The notes beneath the pieces were generated by a model. The model saw only the letters and a list, made by a program, of their open reading frames with translations, did no database searches and was not told the origin of the DNA. Both the position numbers and the translations under genes were made by a program. From JAAEQG01 sp023133475 (lineage in GTDB: Bacteria; Planctomycetota; Phycisphaerae; UBA1845), in NCBI GenBank assembly GCA_030631415.1, contig DAOVLE010000245.1, positions 1 through 7,364 on the forward strand: DNA of 7,364 nucleotides, read 5' to 3'. Below, piece by piece: positions 1 through 3,629 of the stretch (positions are counted from its first letter, which is position 1; each line of letters begins with the position of its first letter).

Positions 1-234
1 AGCCGCGGCCTGTCTCCGCGAGCTGCTCCCGCCATCCCGCACCTTCCCGTCCCGTCGGGCGGCCGCGCCGTCTCGAGCGGCAGGCGCTGCCGTAGCCGCG
101 TCCTGTTTCAGCGGGCTGATTTCACCAACCCGCACCTCGAAGTTCTTTCCGGCGGACTCGCCGTCTCGAGCGTCAGGCGCTGCCGTAGCCGTGTCCTGTT
201 TCAGCGGGCTGATTTCACCAACCCGCACCTCGAA
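1..234. repeat. 93-bp tandem repeat inside the - strand gene
   Basis: Positions 67-141 and 160-234 match at 73 of 75 bases with a period of exactly 93 bp (31 codons), so the reading frame is kept. Positions 1-45 align with 94-138 at about 35 of 45 bases, again one period away, giving a third, older and partly cut copy. The array probably continues to the left of the window. The near identity of the two right-hand copies points to a recent duplication or gene conversion. Confidence 0.9.
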
Positions 235-522
235 ATCATTGCTGATGGATGAAGCCGATCTCGGCATGACTGGCCGAGCATCGCCTTGTAGGACCTGTCC
301 CAAGCGCATATCCCTCCCGCCAGGTGCGGAAACCGGGTGCGGTTCACTTGTCCTAACCAGGATCTGTGGAAGGGGAGCAACATTTTCCAGATTCGTTGCT
401 GCCTGAGTGGTAAACTCAACTGATGGCATGTAGGACTGAGATTGGGTTGCGGCAATCCCGATGCCGACGACAACCCCACTGATTGCAACGATTCCAGCGA
501 GAACCAGTACTTGTGCCTTCAT
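1..522 (-). CDS. Membrane-anchored protein with 31-residue tandem repeats, 3' end off window
   Basis: An open frame with no stop runs from the ATG at 522-520 to the left edge (174 codons seen). AGGAG (531-535 on the + strand as ctcct) sits 8 bases before the ATG. The protein starts MKAQVLVLAG; residues about 4-24 form one hydrophobic segment with several Gly, a signal anchor or uncleaved signal peptide. Residues 25-94 are a polar Pro/Ser/Thr-rich linker. Residues 97-127 and 128-158 are two near-identical 31-residue units starting FEVRVGEISPLKQD and continuing into an Ala/Asp-rich part. A third, diverged unit begins at 159 and is cut by the edge. I infer an exported or membrane-tethered protein with most of its mass outside the cytoplasm. 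I do not recognise the family and assign no function. It is divergent from ligA across a 666-base spacer. A shifted frame (488-201) reads through much of the same DNA but stops inside the repeat and lacks this ribosome binding site. Confidence 0.78.
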   Translation of the reverse strand, partial: MKAQVLVLAGIVAISGVVVGIGIAATQSQSYMPSVEFTTQAATNLENVAPLPQILVRTSEPHPVSAPGGRDMRLGQVLQGDARPVMPRSASSISNDFEVRVGEISPLKQDTATAAPDARDGESAGKNFEVRVGEISPLKQDAATAAPAARDGAAARRDGKVRDGGSSSRRQAAA

Positions 523-530
523 AACTTGTA

Positions 531-535
531 CTCCT
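531..535 (-). promoter_or_regulatory. Ribosome binding site of the repeat-protein gene
   Basis: AGGAG on the - strand, 8 bases before the ATG at 522. This site decides the start and frame of the left-edge gene, because the overlapping shifted frame starting at 488 has no comparable site. Confidence 0.75.
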
Positions 536-801
536 AAGACCCTCGAAGACCAACACAACAGAAAGATGACCCATGAAAAAACCGCACATCCACATAGCGA
601 TAACATGAGAACCCATTAAGGTGGCTACCCTTACCCACTCCCACCCAAACAACCAGGCATTCCACACTCAGAAGCAGGTTCACACTTCATTCCTCCCCCG
701 CCGATCGAAGCAAGGAGAAACATTCCGCTCGGCAAAAAGCGCCACTGGAATTATTATGGCACCAGTTGGTAAAAGCGTCAAGGGAAAGAGAGGAAATTTA
801 T

Positions 802-811
802 GGGGGGGGGG
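802..811 (+). repeat. Ten-G homopolymer tract
   Basis: A run of ten G follows AGAGAGG and an ATG (800-802), so a plausible ribosome binding site and start codon lead straight into the tract. As written, the frame from this ATG stops after 7 residues. With one more G it would run 47 codons and stop at the TAG overlapping the terminator T run. Such tracts vary by slippage and are also prone to sequencing error. Confidence 0.85.
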
Positions 812-915
812 CAATATTGTTAGGCGCATGGATTGCTCTGCGTGGGCTGAAGTGGAACCTAACTGTACTGGTTCAGCGTGAATTGGACAAATGCCCTCGT
901 CGGTTAAACGACAAT

Positions 916-940
916 CCTTGCCTTCGGCAAGGGTTTTTTT
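916..940 (+). terminator. Rho-independent terminator
   Basis: CCTTGCC (916-922) and GGCAAGG (926-932) form a 7-bp stem around TTC, followed by one G and seven T (934-940). The T run follows the stem only on the + strand, so it ends a + strand transcript. No convincing + strand protein gene lies before it, which suggests a small RNA or an unrecognised short gene in roughly 600-915. Confidence 0.8.
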
Positions 941-1075
941 AGGCATGGGGGGAATGCTCCCCGGCAGAGCCCGCTTCTGCTTCACCGGCTGATAACGTGG
1001 TCTCCATCTTCTGCCGGACCGTCAAGAACACTTCGCCGTGACTTGGGTGTGACCATGCTCTGTGGTGCGGCTGAT

Positions 1076-1110
1076 TTCGTGTCCCCCACCGCTAAAGCGA
1101 TGGGCCACCC
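1076..1110 (+). repeat. Dispersed hairpin repeat, copy 1
   Basis: This matches the right arm of the inverted repeat near the window's right end (7312-7346) at 32 of 35 bases. Its core, at 1085-1104, folds as CCCA, C, CGC, loop TAAA, GCG, A, TGGG. The same core elsewhere in the window has GGC/GCC in place of CGC/GCG. A second small hairpin (CCTTAC/GTAAGG, 1117-1135) follows directly and may belong to the same repeat unit. Confidence 0.85.
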
Positions 1111-1176
1111 AGCAATCCTTACCGCGACCGTAAGGGAGCGGCACTGATCGGATTCTCGTTCTCGTGGTTAGTAGTA

Positions 1177-1182
1177 TATAAT
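1177..1182 (+). promoter_or_regulatory. -10 box of ligA; probably leaderless transcript
   Basis: A perfect TATAAT ends 6 bases before the ligA ATG (1189). Transcription normally starts about 7 bases after the -10 box, which would put the first RNA base at or next to the A of the ATG. No Shine-Dalgarno sequence lies between them (ACCCCC only). The -35 match is poor (TTCTCG at 1153-1158, 18-bp spacing). Confidence 0.7.
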
Positions 1183-1188
1183 ACCCCC

Positions 1189-3207
1189 ATGAGAACAAAG
1201 GCGGCCAAGCGTATCGAAGACCTCTGTGCGGAAATCCGGCGGCATGACCATCACTACTATGTGCTGGCGGCACCGCTCATCCCCGATGCCAAGTACGATG
1301 CCCTATTCAAAAAGTTGCAGGGCCTCGAAGCGGATCACCCCGAGCTGGTCACGCCGGATTCGCCGACCCAGCGCGTGGGTGGTCAGCCGATCGCCGGCTT
1401 CGAGCACGTTCGGCACGCCGTGCCCATGCTCTCGATCGACAACACCTATGACGATGAGCAGCTTCGCGAGTTTGATGCCCGCGTCCGCAAAACCCTGGGC
1501 ACCGACGACTATCGCTATGTGATCGACCCCAAGGTGGACGGAGTGGCGGTCTCGCTGCTGTACGAGGATGGCGTGTTGTCCACGGCTGCCACCCGCGGTG
1601 ATGGGGTTGCCGGGGACGTGGTCACCCACAACGTTCGGACCATCAAGCCTGTGCCGCTACGTCTGGTGGGCGACGATTGGCCTGCGGTGCTGGAGGTTCG
1701 TGGTGAAGTCTATTGGCCTTGGGACGACTTTCTCCGGTTCAACGCCGCCCGTGAAGCCGCCGGCGAAGCCACATTCGCCAACCCGCGAAACGCCACCGCC
1801 GGGTCACTCAAACAGCTTGATCCGGGCAAGCTGGCGGATCGGCGGTTGGGGTTTGTGGCTCACGGGTTCGGGCGGGTCGAGCCGTCATCGGCAAAGACGC
1901 ATACGCTGCTCTTCGAGCGGTTTTGCGATTGGGGTATCCCGGTCAGCCCATACCGCCTTGCGGTGAGCACCATCGACGAAGCCATCGCCCATTGCCAAAG
2001 CTGGGAATCCCGCCGCAAGGAGTTGCCTTACGAGACGGACGGGCTGGTGCTCAAGATCGATTCATTCGCCCAGCGAGACATCCTGGGCTCCACCAGTCGT
2101 TACCCACGCTGGTGCATCGCGTTCAAGTTCGCCGCCGAACAGGCAGAGAGTATACTCCTGAAGGTCGAGTTCCAGGTGGGCAAGTTGGGCACCATCACAC
2201 CCCGGGCGGTCATGGAGCCGGTTCAGTTGGCGGGGACCACTGTGCGCCACGCCTCGCTGCACAATTTCGACCAGGTCCGCCGGCTGGGCGTTCGCGTGGG
2301 TGACACAGTGGTGGTGGAGAAAGCCGGTGAGATCATCCCGCAGGTTGTTCGCGTGGTGGTTGACAGGCGCCCACCGGAAACCACCCCTATCACCCCTCCC
2401 ACACAGTGCCCGTCGTGCGGCGGGCGCATCGAGCAGGACGAAGGTGGAGTTTACATCCGCTGTGTGAACCCGCGGTGTCAGGCTCAGCTTAAGGAGCGTC
2501 TCGAATACTTCTGCGGGCGAGACCAGATGGGCATCGAGGGGATAGGCCAGGCTCTGGTCGCTCAACTGGTCGAGGGTGGTTTGTTGGGTGATGTGGCTGA
2601 CATTTACCTTCTGGCTGACAAACGCGACAAGTTGCTCGAGTTGGAACGGATGGGCGCCAAAAGCGTAGACAACCTCCTGTCCGCCATCCAGGCCAGCCGA
2701 CAGCAACCCCTCTCACGCCTGTTGGCAGCGTTGAACATACGCCTGGTCGGGTCGGCTACCGCCGAGCTGCTTGCCGACGCCTTCGGCTCCATGGATACAC
2801 TGAGCACTAAAACAGAAGACGAGTTGGTGGAGGTCGAGGGGGTGGGGCCTGAGGTGGCTCGAAGCATTCGCAACTGGTTTGCTCAAGAGGAAAACCGCGA
2901 CATCCTCGAACGTCTCCAATCGGCTCACGTCAACATGTCTCAGCCGAAGAAGTCTGTTGCCGAATCCGGGCTGCTGGTGGGCAAAACCGTGGTGGTCACC
3001 GGATCACTGGAGAGCTTCAGTCGCAAGGAGGCAGAGAACCTCATAAAACAGCTCGGCGGAAAACCGACCGGTTCGGTCAGCAAAAAAACCGATCTGGTGG
3101 TCTACGGAACCGCTGCCGGCTCAAAGTTGGCCAAAGCCCGGAAACTGGGCATTGAAACGGTAGGCGAAGCCGAGTTCCTCAAACGTATACATTCAGTAAA
3201 CCCGTGA
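1189..3207 (+). CDS. ligA: NAD+-dependent DNA ligase LigA
   Basis: It seals nicks with 3'-OH and 5'-phosphate ends in duplex DNA, using NAD+ to form enzyme-AMP; it acts in replication and excision repair in the cytoplasm. At 672 residues it has the usual full length. Domains in order: Ia (about 1-70, HHYYV and IPDAKYD for NMN binding); adenylation domain (70-315) with nucleophile Lys115 in DPKVDG, then LEVRGEVYW, NPRNATAGSLKQLDP, ETDGLVLKID and AFKF (Lys313); OB fold (316-400, QVGKLGTITPRAV); Cys4 zinc finger (C407, C410, C425, C430); helix-hairpin-helix region (431-585); BRCT domain (594-672). The ATG at 1189 gives the N-terminus normal for the family; a perfect -10 box just before it implies a leaderless mRNA. 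The residue two before the catalytic Lys is Asp113 where the family usually has Glu. The last codons lie in a 15-base inverted repeat. Confidence 0.98.
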   Translation: MRTKAAKRIEDLCAEIRRHDHHYYVLAAPLIPDAKYDALFKKLQGLEADHPELVTPDSPTQRVGGQPIAGFEHVRHAVPMLSIDNTYDDEQLREFDARVRKTLGTDDYRYVIDPKVDGVAVSLLYEDGVLSTAATRGDGVAGDVVTHNVRTIKPVPLRLVGDDWPAVLEVRGEVYWPWDDFLRFNAAREAAGEATFANPRNATAGSLKQLDPGKLADRRLGFVAHGFGRVEPSSAKTHTLLFERFCDWGIPVSPYRLAVSTIDEAIAHCQSWESRRKELPYETDGLVLKIDSFAQRDILGSTSRYPRWCIAFKFAAEQAESILLKVEFQVGKLGTITPRAVMEPVQLAGTTVRHASLHNFDQVRRLGVRVGDTVVVEKAGEIIPQVVRVVVDRRPPETTPITPPTQCPSCGGRIEQDEGGVYIRCVNPRCQAQLKERLEYFCGRDQMGIEGIGQALVAQLVEGGLLGDVADIYLLADKRDKLLELERMGAKSVDNLLSAIQASRQQPLSRLLAALNIRLVGSATAELLADAFGSMDTLSTKTEDELVEVEGVGPEVARSIRNWFAQEENRDILERLQSAHVNMSQPKKSVAESGLLVGKTVVVTGSLESFSRKEAENLIKQLGGKPTGSVSKKTDLVVYGTAAGSKLAKARKLGIETVGEAEFLKRIHSVNP

Positions 3208-3244
3208 TGGGGAAAGGCAAGAGGCAACAGGCAGCAAGGGTAGA

Positions 3245-3259
3245 GCGGGTTCTACCCGC
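3245..3259. repeat. GCGGGT-ACCCGC palindrome, copy 1
   Basis: GCGGGT, TCT, ACCCGC. The same stem with a different three-base loop occurs twice after the GH31 gene (6627-6680), which makes it a dispersed family in this genome. Confidence 0.8.
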
Positions 3260-3264
3260 CGCTT

Positions 3265-3318
3265 GCGCTAGGCCCGGCATTTATGCCGGGTAAGAAGGCC
3301 GAACGAAGAATCCCCCCC
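3265..3318 (+). repeat. 54-bp dispersed repeat, copy 1
   Basis: It matches 7170-7223 at 53 of 54 bases (only A3292 against G7197 differs). It begins GCGCTAGG, contains the CCCGGCAT/ATGCCGGG palindrome and ends in a run of seven C. The first 28 bases also occur inverted at 3379-3406 with one mismatch. Confidence 0.92.
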
Positions 3319-3360
3319 GTTCCTCCCCGCCGCCGAAGGCGGCGGGGAGGAACGGGGGGG
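3312..3360. repeat. Perfect 23-bp inverted repeat with 3-base loop
   Basis: The left arm 3312-3334 (starting CCCCCCCGTTCC) is the exact reverse complement of 3338-3360, with loop GAA. This is a very stable GC-rich hairpin 105 bases after the ligA stop. It may act in transcript ending or 3' end protection, but without a T run that is inference. Confidence 0.9.
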
Positions 3361-3531
3361 CAAAAGCAACCACTCCAATACCCGGCATGAATGCCGGGCC
3401 TAGCGCAAGCCTGCCCCCACAAACCCCATGCTATTACGCATACGAGTTTACTGAATATCTAGCCTCAAATGCTTGGGCCTCCAGCGCTAACGAACCCATC
3501 CGATCGCATTAGCTTGCAGCAAAATCCAAAG

Positions 3532-3537
3532 TATAAT
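3532..3537 (+). promoter_or_regulatory. Probable -10 box of the GH31 gene
   Basis: TATAAT, with TTAGCT (3509-3514) 17 bases before it as a weak -35 box. The predicted start near 3544 gives a leader of about 85 bases that contains the 3562-3586 hairpin and the ribosome binding site. The gene therefore appears to be transcribed on its own. Confidence 0.55.
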
Positions 3538-3561
3538 GGTGATTCACGATGGGTGATGCGC

Positions 3562-3586
3562 GGATACGGCTGAAGAAGCTGTATCC
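3562..3586 (+). promoter_or_regulatory. Leader hairpin before the GH31 gene
   Basis: GGATACGGCT pairs with AGCTGTATCC over 10 bp (one G-U), loop GAAGA. It lies inside the predicted 5' leader, 31 bases before the ribosome binding site. It could stabilise the mRNA or bind a regulator; no known riboswitch motif is visible. Confidence 0.45.
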
Positions 3587-3617
3587 ATCATTCGAGGTGT
3601 AACGGGGCACTAGCCTT

Positions 3618-3622
3618 AAGGA
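3618..3622 (+). promoter_or_regulatory. Ribosome binding site of the GH31 gene
   Basis: AAGGA, 7 bases before the ATG at 3630. It supports the chosen start, which also gives a complete signal peptide. Confidence 0.8.
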
Positions 3623-3629
3623 ACCTGCC

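Larger units (their letters stand above)
742..940 (+). ncRNA. Candidate structured RNA ending at an intrinsic terminator
   Basis: The stretch before the terminator has several self-complementary pairs: CCACTGG/CCAGTTGG (742-748 with 762-769, one bulge), GTTAGG/CCTAAC (819-824 with 858-863), GCTGAA/TTCAGC (846-851 with 872-877) and GTCG/CGAC (899-902 with 909-912). The second and third pairs interleave, so they form a pseudoknot or alternate. A competing stem GAACC/GGTTC (855-859 with 870-874) overlaps both. I do not recognise tmRNA, SRP RNA, RNase P RNA, 6S RNA or a named riboswitch. The 5' end is unknown; TATTAT at 752-757 is a weak possible -10 box, which would start the RNA near 764. A terminator with no gene before it is the main reason for the call. 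Confidence 0.3.
523..1188. other. 666-base divergent spacer without a supported gene
   Basis: It lies between the repeat-protein gene (-) and ligA (+). It holds a + strand intrinsic terminator (916-940), a possible structured RNA before it, a run of ten G (802-811), a small CCTTAC/GTAAGG hairpin (1117-1135), a dispersed repeat copy (1076-1110) and the ligA promoter. Open frames of 80-100 codons exist on both strands (for example 621-881 + and 985-680 -), but they have GTG starts without good ribosome binding sites and give low-complexity proteins with no recognisable motif. I do not call them genes. Confidence 0.6.
3191..3456. repeat. Nested inverted-repeat island after ligA
   Basis: Three inverted repeats share roughly one centre. 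The outer pair is 3191-3205 with 3442-3456 (14 of 15 bases complementary); its left arm codes for the last LigA residues. The middle pair is 3261-3292 with 3379-3410 (32 bases, one mismatch), and each arm contains its own CCCGGCAT/ATGCCGGG palindrome. The inner pair is 3312-3334 with 3338-3360, a perfect 23-bp stem with loop GAA. A small GCGGGT/ACCCGC hairpin (3245-3259) sits inside the left side. The inner stem has no T run, so it is not a canonical terminator, though it could slow or end transcription. Confidence 0.85.

Noticed and set aside
201..488. 95-codon - strand frame overlapping the left-edge gene
   Set aside because: It is shifted relative to the frame with the AGGAG site and membrane segment, and it stops inside the 93-bp repeat that the chosen frame reads through.
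735..760. GCCACTG resembling part of a cobalamin riboswitch
   Set aside because: The other conserved blocks of that riboswitch are absent on either side and no B12-related gene follows.
621..881. 86-codon + strand frame
   Set aside because: It has a GTG start with no ribosome binding site, low-complexity composition and passage through the poly-G tract; no family resemblance.
680..985. 101-codon - strand frame
   Set aside because: It has a GTG start without a ribosome binding site, runs through the terminator hairpin and shows no motif.
2062..2706. 214-codon open frame on the - strand
   Set aside because: It is antisense to conserved LigA OB-fold and zinc-finger coding sequence and shows no recognisable domain.
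3200..3420. Possible CRISPR array because of repeated palindromes
   Set aside because: The repeats are inverted and nested rather than direct and evenly spaced, and no cas gene is present.
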